From assembly GCF_018143015.1 (NCBI RefSeq), contig NC_054746.1, positions 18,095,532 through 18,159,531 of the forward strand: a DNA stretch of 64,000 nucleotides, in the 5' to 3' direction. This document shows positions 46,001 to 55,723 of this stretch, piece by piece. This DNA comes from Lytechinus variegatus (lineage: Eukaryota; Echinodermata; Echinoidea; Temnopleuroida; Toxopneustidae). The notes under the pieces are model-generated. The model was not told the origin of the DNA and searched no databases. It saw nothing but the letters and a program-made list of their open reading frames with translations. The number at the start of each line of letters is the position of its first letter. Within the stretch, counting starts at the first letter, position 1. The position numbers and the translations under genes are program-made.

Positions 46001-49000
46001 TCGGTGCTGGGTGACTTACAAAATTAGTTGCATGGAAAGCTACATCCACAACTTAAAATTCAAGTAACAGTGTTGTCTGTTAATTCTTATGTTTTATTTT
46101 CAACTTTTTAACAACTGTAAAGTGTATGTTTTATGAGATGTCTCTGTCGTACTTTTCACTGCAAATTTGCTCTAAATCATCTGATTTAAGGATATCATTA
46201 GTTAACAATACATGCCATGTCTTCTGAAAAAAAGATAATTGTTTATTATAATAGAAGTTAAGCTAAAATTTCACCTCCAGCTCCCCCCCCCCTCGTTACT
46301 CTTATGTTACCTTACCCATTCTTTCTCAATCCTCATCTCTCACTCAAGCTCCATGTACACTTTTCTTTCTTTCTTTTTAGTCCCATGAAAAACCAAAACA
46401 AAACCCTTCTTATTTATATTGTGGTGGTTGTTTCTTGTATACAGTCAGTGGAAGGCATCTAGAATGGGTCGTAGCAGAGCCAGCCCTCACATCAAATCCT
46501 ATTCCAGACTTTCTCCAGATAATAAAGAGATTGCGTGGTTCATGGTGACAAGGTAATTTATGTAATATATTTCCATTTGCAACAAATGGTGTTAATGAAT
46601 CTTGATGTTTGATATCCAGCATATTTCTTGCACAAAATCTCCCCAAAACAGAAACTGAAATTAAAAACCTATTTATTCCAGTAGGATGTACAGCATTTGG
46701 GGAGTCTTGTAGCACAATATAATATATAAAAATAGTTTGTGCTATATATGTGATATTATTATTATATCAGACAGATGTGCCACTATAATTATGTAGCACA
46801 AGGTGAGACTGAGAAGGAGAGAGCAAGGGAGAAGAGAAGAATTGAGGAGATGGGAAAAGAGCAAGGGAGAAGAGAAGAGACAAGGAGATGGGAAAAGAGC
46901 AAGGGAGAAGAGACGAGAAGGAGATGGGAAAAGAGCAAGGGAGAAGAGAAGAGACAAGAAGGAGATGGGAAAAGAGCAAGGGAGAAGAGAAGAGACGAGA
47001 AGATGGGAAAAGAGCAAGGGAGAAGAGAAGAGATGAGAAGATGGGAAAAGAGCAAGGTACATGTAGAAGAGAAGAGACGAGAAGGAGATGAGAAAAGAGT
47101 AAGGGAGAAGAGAAGAGACAAGAATATGGGAAAAGAGCAAGGGAGAAGAGAAAAAAGCAAGGGAGAAGAGAAGAGACAAGAAGGGATAGGAAAAGAGCAA
47201 GGGAGAAGAGAAGAGACAAGAAGGAGAAGGGAAAAGAGCAAGGGGGAAGAGAAGAGACGAGAAGGGATGGGAAAAGAGCAAGGGAGAAGAGAAGAGACGA
47301 GAAGGAGATGGGAAAAGAGCAAGGGAGAAGTGAAGAGACAAGAAGGAGATGGGAAAAGAGCAAGGGAGAAGAGAAGAGACGAGAAGATGGGAAAAGAGCA
47401 AGGGAGAAGAGAAGAGATGAGAAGGAGATGAGAAAAGAGTAAGGGAGAAGAGAAGAGACAAGGAGATGGGAAAAGAGCAAGGGAGAAGAGAAGAGACAAG
47501 GAGATGGGAAAAGAGCAAGGGAGAAGAGAAGAGACGAGAAGGAGATGGGAAAAGAGCAAGGGAGAAGTGACGAGACGAGAAGGAGATGGGTATGAAGAGG
47601 AGAAGAAAAGGAGGGGGACAAGGGATGGTCAGAGGAAGAAGATCATTTTTTCATAGCACAATATTAATCTCATTGTTTCTCTCTATTTTCAGTGCTAATT
47701 TGTCAAAGGCAGCTTGGGGAGTTTTTGAGAAGAATGGCAGTCAGCTGATGATTCGTTCATATGAGATTGGAGTCATGATGATCCCCTGTAGCTTTGTAAG
47801 TACCACATATATGTTTCAATTGTGCATATATCACAGTGGGTGATTTCAAGTTCAGTGTTGACCTTTTGGTGTTAGTGTTAGGTCAATTTTTACATGATTA
47901 TAACACCAAACATAACATGAAGATGGTCCTGAAAAGTCACAAGTTTTTGAGATGTCAATAATGTGATCTGGATCAGTTTTACAAAATCTGATTAAGTTTT
48001 GGAGCTAGGGGAAGCAATCTAAATTTCAACACCAAGGCCAACATCGGACTTGAAATCACCCCCATGTGTCTAGCTTTCTGATACTAAATCACTGAATTTG
48101 ATATCAGAGCTCAAAGGGTCATATATATAAAAAAAACATGCCAAGAGATATTTTAGATATGATTTATTTTCTTTTAAATTCACATTTTCATACAGAATCA
48201 TTGAATACAAACAAGGTTTCAGCTGCTACTCCATTGTCTAAATGGAATGTTAAATGAAACTTGATAATTTACATTATTGATCCTTTGCCATAAGACAGGC
48301 TTTTTTTTTCCTTGATCATTTATCATGGAATAAAAAACTTGATTCCTTTGGAACTAGTACTACCATGTGAGTAAAAAAAAAAACTTGACACCTCACAAAT
48401 CCCCAATTTAAGGAAGAAATATGACATGAGCACATAATCATTATGTATGGCCTGGAAGAGTATGTTCTCCCCGATAATTTGATATGTGTTAATGCTTGGA
48501 TGATCAGGAGGTATTCTTTGCAGTGATGCAAATATTGATTGGTGCCAAGGCATGACAGCAATGAATGAATCCTGGGGCCCATTTCATAAAGGACTTGCAA
48601 CTGCTGTAACTTTGCCATTATGGCAACCACCATGGAAACCTTGATTATGATTGGATGCTGAGCCATGTTGCCATGGTAGTTGCCATCATGGCAAAGTTAC
48701 AGCATTCGCAGGTCCTGTATGAAACGGGCCTCAAATGACAAGGGTTGCATTGGAAATTTACACAATGTCCTTTTGTAAACAAAGGGGAGCATACTGAATT
48801 TCCAAGAAAACAGTGAACATATCTAGTGGCCCAGTGGATTAGTCTTCGGACTTTGAAACAGAGGGTCGTGGGTTCGAATCCCAGCCATGGCGTAATTTCC
48901 TTCAGCAAGAAACTGATCCACAATGTGCTGCACTCAACCCAGGTGAGGTAAATGGGTACCGGTAGGAAGTAATTCCTTAAGAAGCTGTGTGCGCTATGAA

Positions 49001-52000
49001 CGCCTAGCTTAGCTGGGTAATATAGGAGCGCCTTGAGCACCTAACAAGGTGGATATGTGCGCAATATAAATATCCTTTATTATTATTATTATTATCTAGG
49101 TGTCAGAATTAGTGACTTTAAATGAAATGCCAGGAGACAAGGATTAAAATATCAAACCAAAGATCATCAATTTATTATATAATGATGGAAATCAGCAAAA
49201 GAACAATTTCGGTTTCGTTGTCAACTTGACAATCATACATTTTTTCATTTCATACATAATAAATCAAACAATTTTACTGACAACCTGGGTAAGCCTCTTG
49301 CCTTTTAAATGAACATCGGTACAATTGGAGCGAACAGCTTTACCAGATTGATCTCCTTGCAAATACAATGAAATGGTACACTATAATTTATTTTGAGAAA
49401 TGGAAATCAATTTGAAAAAAAAAAAATCTTTTACAATCTTCTAAATGGTTAACGTCTAATACCCTTGCATATTAGCAAATCATCAATTGTGACAGCGTCA
49501 GTTAGAATGCTGTAGTATAACAAGATGCAGTTTTTTTTTCATTAATTTGGTCAAAGTTTGCCAGTCTGATCAAAATTCACATATCAATACTCAAATTTCG
49601 AAATACTAGACCGTATCTCTTATTCCGTCATACCGGTAATTCTAATACCAAACTAACCTTGGGAAAACGTACGTACTTGTCAATAATCAATGTCAAAGAG
49701 TGCCGATAACATAAACTTTAATTTCTTATTACATCAATTGGATCATATGGAGAGGTTTATCATCACCAAGATCAACTTACACCAATCCTCTTGTCACTAA
49801 GACATAACTATACCAATTCAACTCATTAGATCATTAGAAACTTTGTTATCAATTTCGAGGACCAAACATGGAAGTGGAAAGATGACCGCAAAGATCAATA
49901 TTTCTTTTCTTTTGTCAAATCTCACTTCTACTACCCATTTTACATACATTGCAAAGGATCACCAAGATCAATTGTTCACTAGTGCAGTGGTAGTATTCCC
50001 TCTTATCTCTGTCTATCTGAATTTTCCTTCTTCCTCGATCCTCTGTGTCATCGTGTTCCTTATCACTGCTCCATGCTGGTAATCGTGCCAGTTCTAACGC
50101 CGACCGACGTCAAAAACAAAAGGGCCTTCTTCTCTCACCCGGTAGGGTAGCTCTATCGGACATCTGTCCAAGGAGTTACCTGAAAAATATTATATACTGT
50201 AACATCAACTACCCAGTCCTAATACCCCACTCTCATTAAGAATGTTTCCTGGTTTTGATCACTATTAATTAAACTTAAAAGATTAATATAAATCAATAAA
50301 ATTGGCTTATACATTGCTCTAAAGTTTCATTTAAACCTGATTTCACCTGCGATTTAAATTACTCAGTGAGAAATGATACTACTCAGTAATGTCCAATATT
50401 TACAATATCTACAATATCTTAGTTACTCCACGTATTTTGCATTTTATATATACCTGCACTGAAGCTGATTTTTATTGATAAGTTCAGTTACATTATGTTT
50501 GAGACAAACAAAATGCACAAATTGGTTTACTTACATTTTCTCACAGGATGAAACTGCCCAGATCCAATCCGAGAATTTGCCTGTCCATACAATCCAGCTA
50601 CAGGTCAAAACTAACCAAATATTTTACATTATACCAATTACACACTGTATCATCATTCTGTTTGAAGTCAAGTTTCTGTTGGTATGACTGTTGCATAACT
50701 TCCTGATCAGGTGCACTGTCAAGGGGGTGTTCTCTACAAAAAACTATAGTTTTTAGTTACAGCGCCTCCATTTGTTATGCCATGACAAATATATGACAAA
50801 TGTACATGTATTTTTTCGCATGTCAGTTAAAGGACAAGTTTGCCCCCAACATAAAGTTTATATGAATGAAAATAAATAATATAACTAGCTTAACACTGAA
50901 AATTTCATCAAAATCAGATGTAAACTATGAAAGTTATGACATTTTAAAGTTTCGTTTAATTTCATGAAATGCACATCCTTGTTCGATATGCAAATGAGGG
51001 GACTGATGACGTCACCCACTCACTATTTTCTTTGTATTAAATTATATGAAACATTCTTATTTTCTCATTGTTATATGAAACAAAGTTTATTTCTCACTGA
51101 ATATTTGGAATCAATATTATTTAAACATTTTATGGTTCAATCAAGTTGGTCCTCATGGTCAAATTTGTAAAAAAAAATGAAATATTGTATAATTCGAGCA
51201 ATAACCAAAAAAATAGTGAGCGAGGGACATCATCGACTCTCATTTGCATATCACTGAGTTAACTGTTATGTGAAAAATATGCAGAATTTTAAAATGCCAT
51301 AACTTTCTTATTTTACATTTGATAGAATATTTAGCATTAGGCTTGTTTGATTTTTCTCTATTGATTCCAACCCACATTTTTCTGGGGGAGGATTTGACCT
51401 TTAGAAAGAGAAAATGTTTGTCATTTCACATAATATCAATTCAACACTAGCCCTTTCTTGCCTTAATGCAGGCAAGACTTACAAAGGGCACTAGTTTCAC
51501 TTTTTCATTGTCACTTAGTTTAATTATTCCAGATCTCAACTTATAATAAATGTAAACTTGATATGTTTTATATCTTATTTTAAAGTGCCATCAATAGTTT
51601 TATCTTTGATTCACCGTATGCACCATATGAACTACATCCATTTTCTTTCCCCCTTTTTGTCACTGGAAATGCAATCAGATTTGAAAAATAAACCATTTAA
51701 TGAAAGGTGTTTTTCAATCTGTGGCAATAATTTTTAAAAGTGACAATTTAAATCATGGCATGAATTCATGATCAAGTAATTTTTCTCAGCTTTGACGGAT
51801 AATTGTAAAATTTTCTTAAAAGACCAAACATATTTGTGCGCCAAGGAAAAACTCCAATTGTGAAAACTGTGATGACAAATGTCATGCTTTTACTTAAGAG
51901 CCCTCTCCTTTTGCTTATTGTTGTAAAATACCTTCAGTCAAATTTATTCATCCGTTGAAAGGAAAGAAGTACAACACACGACCGATCATCAGGAAGCCGA

Positions 52001-55000
52001 GCAAACACTGTGTGGTTTATCTGATTATTTCTCTTGTTTAACTAAATACAGTGAAATGAAATGAAATGATTCCTGCATATAAGCAAAGAGAGCTGTCATA
52101 TTACGAATGTTTGCGAATCCAATGAAACAATTACAGCCGTGGTCTGCCCCCTTTCCCTGCTCCCTAAGTGCATGTATATTACAAATTTTGATGTCAAACC
52201 ATCGTGGAAATTAGAAATGATTTATTGCGAGATTGAAGCAGAACTGGCAGTAGATGTGCCCCACTTATATGGTAAATACACCCTATTATATTGACTTGGT
52301 TGTCTTTTCTTTTGCATTACTAGACAAACCTGTCATGCCTATACGATATCTTTAAAAAAAAAGAATTATATCTCAGCTTTTTTCTTTTTTTTCACTGCAA
52401 GGCTGAAAGAAAACCTTTGCTCACACAAAAGCTTGTCCATTCAGGGTTTTGATGACTTAATGGTAGTTTACCTTATTCATTGTTTGGTGTCAGATATTGC
52501 TTGTTGAAGAAAGTGCTGTACACACATTAACGTGCTGGGGGTTTTCACTGTAATCAAATTAGTGGGTTAGTAATTTTGTTAGACACAGACCAATTGTACA
52601 AAATGTTGACAGTGTTAGATGTAATAGTGTATGATAGGGTCTATCCATTTCATGATGAAATGGGGGAAATGTCATGCTCAATATAGCCAGTCATTAATCT
52701 TTTTGTCATTCTCCTGAGATGTATTTGTTTCTTTCAATATTTCATGTGTAACTAACTTATCTCTCTCTCTCTTTCTCTTGCTCCGGTATCTCTACCTTCT
52801 CTCTATCTCCTCTCTCTATCCTTCCATCAGTCCTTTCCTGTCTTCTCTCTCTCTCTCTTGTCTTGTCCCATTCCTCGCTCTCCCTTCCCCCACTCCCCCC
52901 CCCTCTCATTTCCCCTTTTCATCTCTCTCATATCCCATTTCATTTTTAATTGCCTTCCTCTGCAGCTATATTAAACAAACTGTTTCTTTAGTTCAATCTT
53001 GATCTTATTCTTTTAAAAGTATATTACACAATGTGTGTATTAATACCCATCTTCCATTGTAATGTCCACCCCACACCTACATGTATCTGATTAATCTTAC
53101 CCTTTCCTTTCTTTTATAATGTTATTCTTTTTTCTTTGGTTGCTCTTCCTGAATTGTGTTTTTTAAGCCTCCGCATAAATGTACATGCACTTTGTTGAAG
53201 CATTTTGCTTTATATCAAATATTTTTATGATTCATTATAATGGAGTACTACTACTAGTGCCTTTTCTCTTCTCCTTCACAACCCCCTTCTTCCCCCTGCA
53301 TGCCTAACAATATTTCTGTTTCAGATCATCTACCCATCCCCCCCCCCTCTTTTCACATTCCCTCTTCTTCCTCTTCTCTCTCTCTCTCTCTCTGATCAAT
53401 TCTTTTTATTTTCCCTTCTCAGTGTGTGTTATATCATCTTTCTCCTTCAGCATCTTTTACCATTTATCTTACTCTTTCTTTACCATATTTGTATCGTTTA
53501 ATGATCTTATAATTGTTCCCATCATGATCAATTTCTTCTGCCTCATAATTGTATTTTGCAATTAAAACCACACAATTTCAAACTATTCATCCATTCGATC
53601 AACATTTCATACCTACATTCTCTTTATTCGGAAGTGATGAAGTGAAATATTTGATTAACTGTAAATCTTATAGGTGCTTTTGGAAATTAAATTTTTAGAT
53701 TTGTCATTGCATGCGTGGTCACACACCATGCAATCTGCTTATTCCACTCTCGTGGCAGTTGTGATGAAAATAATCATATCAGTTCTGACAGCCACTGAGG
53801 CTTCATTTATTTAAAATCACTTCATTTTCTTCTTTTCTTCCTGTCATAAAGCGGGTTAACATTTACTGTATTCCTTTCTTGTTAATACCTTGTTATGAAT
53901 CAATGTTTTTATGCTGATTTCACAAGCTAGCTTTCTCCTTCCTTGGAGATTTATTCACACATCTAGAGATAAGTTGCTTTATATTGTTTTAAATCTAATA
54001 TGGTTTGTAATGAGATGAGAGTTTGAAGCAGGTTGTCCCTTGACTATTCTCATTGAAACGTTCATACATGAATGGTTTTATTTCCTGTTAAGTCACTTTC
54101 AATTATGACTATTTCTTATTTTTGTCTCTCTCTCTCTCATTGCTTTTTGTCTTTCTTTGTTATTTTTAGCTGAATTTAATGGCTCATTTTCATTTATCAG
54201 AATTTTCAGTTTGTTTCCTTTTTGTTTCCATTTCGCCAAGCCACTCATGCGTTGTTTCCCTGCTATTGCTTATAGACATTGAGACAAATGAAAACAGTAA
54301 GAATATATTGATTTTTACAGTTTGTGAGAATGTTGAATAATTGATCATTGATGAAAATATCTACATGTACATGCATTGAAATTGGCCTTGACGTTGCCAG
54401 AAAGAAAACCATATTATTTCCCTGAATTTTGTCTTTGCAGGATAAGACTTGGAAGACGTTTCCCTTAGTGGATGGGCATGGCCAGAAAGAATTCTCACTC
54501 CCTTGGGACGTTCCTCTCACACCATATTCTAAATCAGGTGAGTCTAAGAAAATGGTGCTTTTGATGAAGCAGGAGGTAAGTTGGTATTTTAATAATTGGG
54601 TCTGACAGTGATAGATTTCATTATTTTTCACAAAACTTGGTTATTCCAAAGAACAAAAGAAAGGAAGGAAATGGAATTTTATAATTACAAAGATAAACTA
54701 CATGTACTAGAACTGCAATCATGATAGAACATTGTGATGATCGAAGAATATGACTGAAAAAAAAAAGAACCATGGAATGAAGAGGATGATGCTTATACAG
54801 ATTTTAAAGGAAAATTTCATTGTGTATCACTTTGTAATTCATAAAATGCAATGCATGATCTAACCATACCATATCATATACATCATATATATATTTAGTT
54901 TCATTCTTGTAGCTTAGACCAACTTTTCTATTCTGTCTCGTTTCAGATCGACCATGGATCTGGGATATCCCATACACTGATAAGCCTGATTCCCATGGAA

Positions 55001-55026
55001 ACGCTTGGGTGCCTGGAAGAAGATGA
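33817..55026 (+). CDS. TDP1: Tyrosyl-DNA phosphodiesterase 1, whole gene (14 coding exons)
   Basis: TDP1 hydrolyses the 3'-phosphotyrosyl bond left by stalled topoisomerase I and cleans other 3' DNA ends, in the nucleus and, in vertebrates, mitochondria. Coding exons: 33817-33867, 38877-39363, 39610-39781, 40225-40324, 41440-41571, 42883-42975, 43327-43500, 43700-43778, 44216-44407, 45750-45865, 46445-46552, 47693-47795, 54441-54537, 54947-55026. All junctions are GT-AG and phases agree; the product is about 660 aa (human 608). Order: acidic N-terminus (1-50), serine/acidic linker, PBZ zinc finger (C159, C165, H172, H178), basic linker, then the phospholipase D-like core. Motif 1 is H313/K315/N333 and motif 2 is H547/K549/N570, matching human H263/K265/N283 and H493/K495/N516. 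Landmarks such as [10 protein letters not shown] and [15 protein letters not shown] are near-identical to human. One extra G in exon 3 breaks the frame as sequenced. ATG 33817 is the first ATG in a frame open since the TAA at 33622. Confidence 0.96.
33868..34307 (+). other. TDP1: TDP1 intron 1, left part
   Basis: Contains the left arm (about 34100-34305) of a large inverted repeat whose partner is at about 38085-38195: TAATGAATGCTAGAT and AAATCATGATTTAAT words, plus GTTTTGTTCCAA...GAGCTAAATA. Confidence 0.55.
34545..34591. repeat. Two overlapping perfect hairpins at the LINE 5' junction
   Basis: 34545-34559 pairs with 34564-34578 (ACTAGTCGTAATATC and its complement, 4-nt loop). 34557-34571 pairs with 34577-34591 (ATCGGTTGATATTAC and its complement, 5-nt loop). 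They mark the truncated start of the LINE. Confidence 0.9.
36061..36089. repeat. Poly-T tract
   Basis: About 28 consecutive T after the LINE coding end; a second run of about 26 T lies at 36180-36205. Confidence 0.95.
36361..36720. repeat. A/G-only low-complexity tract
   Basis: About 360 bases of AAAAG-type purines. The Phe/Ser frames on the minus strand are artefacts. Confidence 0.95.
36872..36985 (+). repeat. tRNA-derived SINE, second type
   Basis: TAGCTCAGTGAGTAAGG is a good pol III A box and GGTTTGAATCC a good B box about 50 nt later; then a (GAA)-rich tail. No cloverleaf with proper acceptor stem, so a SINE rather than a tRNA gene. It sits directly after the LINE (GAA)n end. Confidence 0.6.
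37063..37092. repeat. (TA)n microsatellite
   Basis: Uninterrupted alternating TA, next to the right copy of the inverted repeat at about 37015-37060. Confidence 0.95.
37256..37565 (-). mobile_element. LINE C-terminal fragment (CR1/L2-like)
   Basis: Reads [20 protein letters not shown], then [20 protein letters not shown], then [20 protein letters not shown] and [11 protein letters not shown]. This is the common tail of CR1/L2-type LINE reverse transcriptases. 5'-truncated, opposite to the LINE at 34.56 kb and to TDP1. Confidence 0.8.
37995..38027. repeat. Perfect 13-bp hairpin
   Basis: AGCAGTGGCTAAG, a 7-nt loop, then CTTAGCCACTGCT. In TDP1 intron 1. Confidence 0.85.
38160..38660. repeat. 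Repeated CTCCTTTTGGAACAA words
   Basis: AGCTCCTTTTGGAACAAAAC (38162), TGCTCCGTTTGGAACAAAAC (about 38484) and AACTCCTTTTGGAACAAGAC (about 38516), with a weaker one near 38648. Old, irregular repeat in TDP1 intron 1. Confidence 0.55.
38877..39363 (+). CDS. TDP1: TDP1 coding exon 2: acidic linker and PBZ zinc finger
   Basis: The acceptor follows a strong pyrimidine tract (ctctctcttgcag). The exon encodes residues 18-179 and ends in phase 1. It has two acidic serine clusters (SDSDDD and SDSDSDAT), a lysine-rich stretch with nuclear-localisation character, and at its end [20 protein letters not shown]. This matches the PBZ (CCHH, APLF-type) consensus C-x5-C-x6-H-x5-H with the family's Y-G and C-Y-R-K signature. 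The acidic serines look like CK2 sites. Confidence 0.92.
39610..39781 (+). CDS. TDP1: TDP1 coding exon 3 (carries a one-base frame break)
   Basis: It starts in phase with [13 protein letters not shown] and runs to GFLLTKVEG, the counterpart of human FYLTRVSG. The frame then shifts at a five-G run (39734-39738). As written it reads into TAA at 39753; with one G fewer it continues [14 protein letters not shown] and splices in phase 1 to DILDP, as in human HIKDILSP. The exon length is 172, and 171 would fit both flanking phases. The gene is otherwise intact. Confidence 0.88.
40225..40324 (+). CDS. TDP1: TDP1 coding exon 4
   Basis: Encodes [20 protein letters not shown] and then [13 protein letters not shown], aligned to human [22 protein letters not shown]. 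This is the start of the N-terminal half of the catalytic core. Acceptor tctgccag, donor AG|GTTAGT, leaves in phase 2. Confidence 0.95.
41440..41571 (+). CDS. TDP1: TDP1 coding exon 5 (first catalytic histidine)
   Basis: Encodes [15 protein letters not shown] through [14 protein letters not shown]. The last histidine, H313, corresponds to human H263, the nucleophile that forms the covalent phosphohistidine. The matching lysine is across the next intron, so motif 1 is split. Donor AG|GTAAGA, phase 2. Confidence 0.96.
41726..42316. mobile_element. Fold-back MITE-like element in TDP1 intron 5
   Basis: Left AAAGGAGAATGAAACCATTGG, right CCAAAGGTTTCATTCCTCTTT. Complementary arms of over 150 bp including TGCTATGGAGAT/ATCTCCATAGCA. 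TTAA at both borders. Confidence 0.85.
42883..42975 (+). CDS. TDP1: TDP1 coding exon 6 (K315 and N333 of motif 1)
   Basis: Encodes [20 protein letters not shown] and continues [12 protein letters not shown]. It supplies the lysine and asparagine of the first HKN motif. Acceptor ttctctcag, donor GG|GTAAGC. Confidence 0.97.
43327..43500 (+). CDS. TDP1: TDP1 coding exon 7
   Basis: Encodes [15 protein letters not shown] through [19 protein letters not shown] to HDLSGA, aligned to human IWLSPLYPRI, KADLISYLMAYNAPSLKEW and HDLSET. Phase 2 at both ends. Confidence 0.96.
43700..43778 (+). CDS. TDP1: TDP1 coding exon 8
   Basis: Encodes [20 protein letters not shown] and HLKVRK, aligned to human [20 protein letters not shown]. 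Leaves in phase 0 at AAG|GTAAGA. Confidence 0.96.
44216..44407 (+). CDS. TDP1: TDP1 coding exon 9
   Basis: Sixty-four codons, phase 0 at both ends. Contains [20 protein letters not shown], nearly identical to human [20 protein letters not shown]. This segment links the two PLD-like halves. Confidence 0.96.
45018..45336. mobile_element. MITE-like element with GGTTCCCACAG ends
   Basis: CATGGGTTCCCACAG at the left, CTGTGGGAACCATG at the right, about 319 bp, interior with repeated GTCATGGAAAAGTCATGG. Confidence 0.75.
45400..45675 (-). repeat. tRNA-derived SINE, full-length, minus orientation
   Basis: Minus strand: A box TGGTCTAGTGGTT, B box GGGTTCGAATCC, the central CTCGACCCAGGTGAGGTGAA block, and an end GCGCTATACAAATCC with ATTATT near 45400. 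Head, body and tail are all present. Confidence 0.85.
45750..45865 (+). CDS. TDP1: TDP1 coding exon 10
   Basis: Encodes [20 protein letters not shown] and [18 protein letters not shown], matching human [20 protein letters not shown]. The acceptor is tttatatag; the exon ends in phase 2. Confidence 0.96.
46445..46552 (+). CDS. TDP1: TDP1 coding exon 11 (second catalytic histidine and lysine)
   Basis: Encodes [19 protein letters not shown] and then [15 protein letters not shown]547 and K549 match human H493 and K495. H493 is the general acid/base, the residue changed in the human ataxia SCAN1. Phase 2 exit into SANLSK. Confidence 0.97.
46803..47640. repeat. Purine-only minisatellite in TDP1 intron 11
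   Basis: About 830 bp of nearly pure A/G on the plus strand, about 20 units of roughly 35-41 bp (GGGAAAAGAGCAAGGGAGAA...GAGATG core). Starts about 250 bp after exon 11 and ends about 50 bp before exon 12. All six-frame open stretches here are artefacts of the missing pyrimidines. Confidence 0.95.
47693..47795 (+). CDS. TDP1: TDP1 coding exon 12 (N570 of motif 2)
   Basis: Encodes [20 protein letters not shown] then [14 protein letters not shown]. It starts just after the purine minisatellite and ends in phase 0. [10 protein letters not shown] with the motif-2 asparagine is almost invariant in TDP1. Confidence 0.97.
48573..48733. mobile_element. 160-bp MITE, GGGGCCC ends
   Basis: TGGGGCCCATTTCATAAAGG at the left is mirrored by GAAACGGGCCTCA at the right. 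The inner arms TGTAACTTTGCCATTATGGC and GCCATCATGGCAAAGTTACA are inverted. The end resembles the 128-bp element at 12033. Confidence 0.8.
48825..49097 (+). repeat. tRNA-derived SINE, full-length
   Basis: A box TGGCCCAGTGGATT, B box GGGTTCGAATCC, central GCACTCAACCCAGGTGAGGT, then GCGCCTTGAGCACCTAAC and a (TTA)n tail at 49076-49096. In TDP1 intron 12. Confidence 0.88.
49098..50546. other. TDP1: TDP1 intron 12, left part
   Basis: AT-rich; nothing recognised. Confidence 0.35.
50547..50603 (+). CDS. Possible 57-nt cassette exon in TDP1 intron 12
   Basis: A good acceptor (acattttctcacag) is followed by 19 open codons, [19 protein letters not shown], and CAG|GTCAAA. It is phase 0 at both ends, exactly compatible with exons 12 and 13. 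No counterpart in human TDP1 and the donor is mediocre, so it may be chance. Confidence 0.2.
50829..51404. mobile_element. Fold-back element, GGACAAGTCCACC family, copy 2
   Basis: Same order of words as at 28889 (AAAATTTCATCAAAATCAGA, AGTTATGACATTTTAAAGTT, TGCAAATGAGGGGACTGATG) and the inverted right end TCTGGGGGAGGATTTGACCT. Confidence 0.8.
52755..53400. repeat. Pyrimidine-rich stretches in TDP1 intron 12
   Basis: TCTC-rich blocks at about 52755-52940 and 53260-53395 with poly-C at about 53337. Low complexity. Confidence 0.8.
53401..54440. other. TDP1: TDP1 intron 12, right part
   Basis: AT-rich, nothing recognised. Confidence 0.35.
54441..54537 (+). CDS. TDP1: TDP1 coding exon 13
   Basis: Encodes [20 protein letters not shown] and [12 protein letters not shown], the counterpart of human ATFPVPYDLPPELYGSK. 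The preceding intron is about 6.6 kb. Direct joining of exon 12 to this exon gives a linker of near-human length. Confidence 0.93.
54947..55026 (+). CDS. TDP1: TDP1 coding exon 14 and stop
   Basis: Encodes [20 protein letters not shown] and WVPGRR, then TGA. It matches human [20 protein letters not shown] with WVPS, plus a two-arginine extension. Confidence 0.96.
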
Positions 55027-55723
55027 TCGTTTCATAATGGAATAGATTGGAACCAGAAGCTAATTTCCTTAGTTTGGGCCCTGTTCCACAAAACTTGCGG
55101 TTTAAAGGGAAGTCCATCTCAACATCAAGTTGGTTTTCACAAGAGCAGAGAAATTCAAGAAACACGACAGTTTACAAATATCCATCAAATATTGATAAAG
55201 TAATTGATTCTTAAAGATAATTTGTGTTGTCTCATGCAAGCAGTTCATTCATTTGCTACATAATGATAATAATGTGACTCCTTTATAGTTCAGTTTTCTC
55301 AGAAAATTGATAATGATGTACCTGTGTAATCAATATCAGACACATTGTTTATACACACTTCTATGGGGAAAAAAGATTCAGTTATGAGCAATTAACAAAT
55401 TGTGATAGATGGAAGTTATATAACATGCCTTATAAGAGAGCTGCTTGCATGGGGCTTTAGAATTTAAACTCTGAGAATGGATAATTCTCTTATTCTCTAA
55501 TGGTTATTCACCAATTTTTATTGGTGTGATACTTTGATTTTCTTTTAAAGTTATATCCAACTTGACATCTGGGTGGGCTTCCCACTTGACATGACCATCA
55601 ATACTAATGGAAAACCTGATTTTGATTTGCTGTTAAGCAGTGTCACCTTGAAGTTATTCAGTTCTTCCACTTACAAAAATTAGATTTTTTAAATTAGACT
55701 ATGATCTGACTTCGCAGAATAAA
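55027..55723 (+). other. TDP1: Probable TDP1 3' UTR
   Basis: Follows the TGA. AATAAA occurs at 55718-55723, and another at 56124-56129 could serve a longer form. Part of it (about 55105-55330) looks like a decayed arm of the local fold-back repeat family (AAGGGAAGTCCATCTCAACA start). Confidence 0.5.
55718..55723 (+). terminator. TDP1: Candidate poly(A) signal for TDP1
   Basis: AATAAA about 690 nt after the TDP1 stop; a second one is at 56124-56129. Confidence 0.4.

Noticed and set aside
46742-47621. Several overlapping open frames of over 200 codons on both strands
   Set aside because: They lie in the purine-only minisatellite. Without pyrimidines on one strand stop codons are rare, and the peptides are simple Arg/Glu/Lys or Ser/Leu/Phe repeats.
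48840-48910. tRNA gene
   Set aside because: A and B boxes are present but the cloverleaf is imperfect and the sequence continues into a SINE body with a (TTA)n tail. The same holds at 45.6 kb and 36.9 kb.
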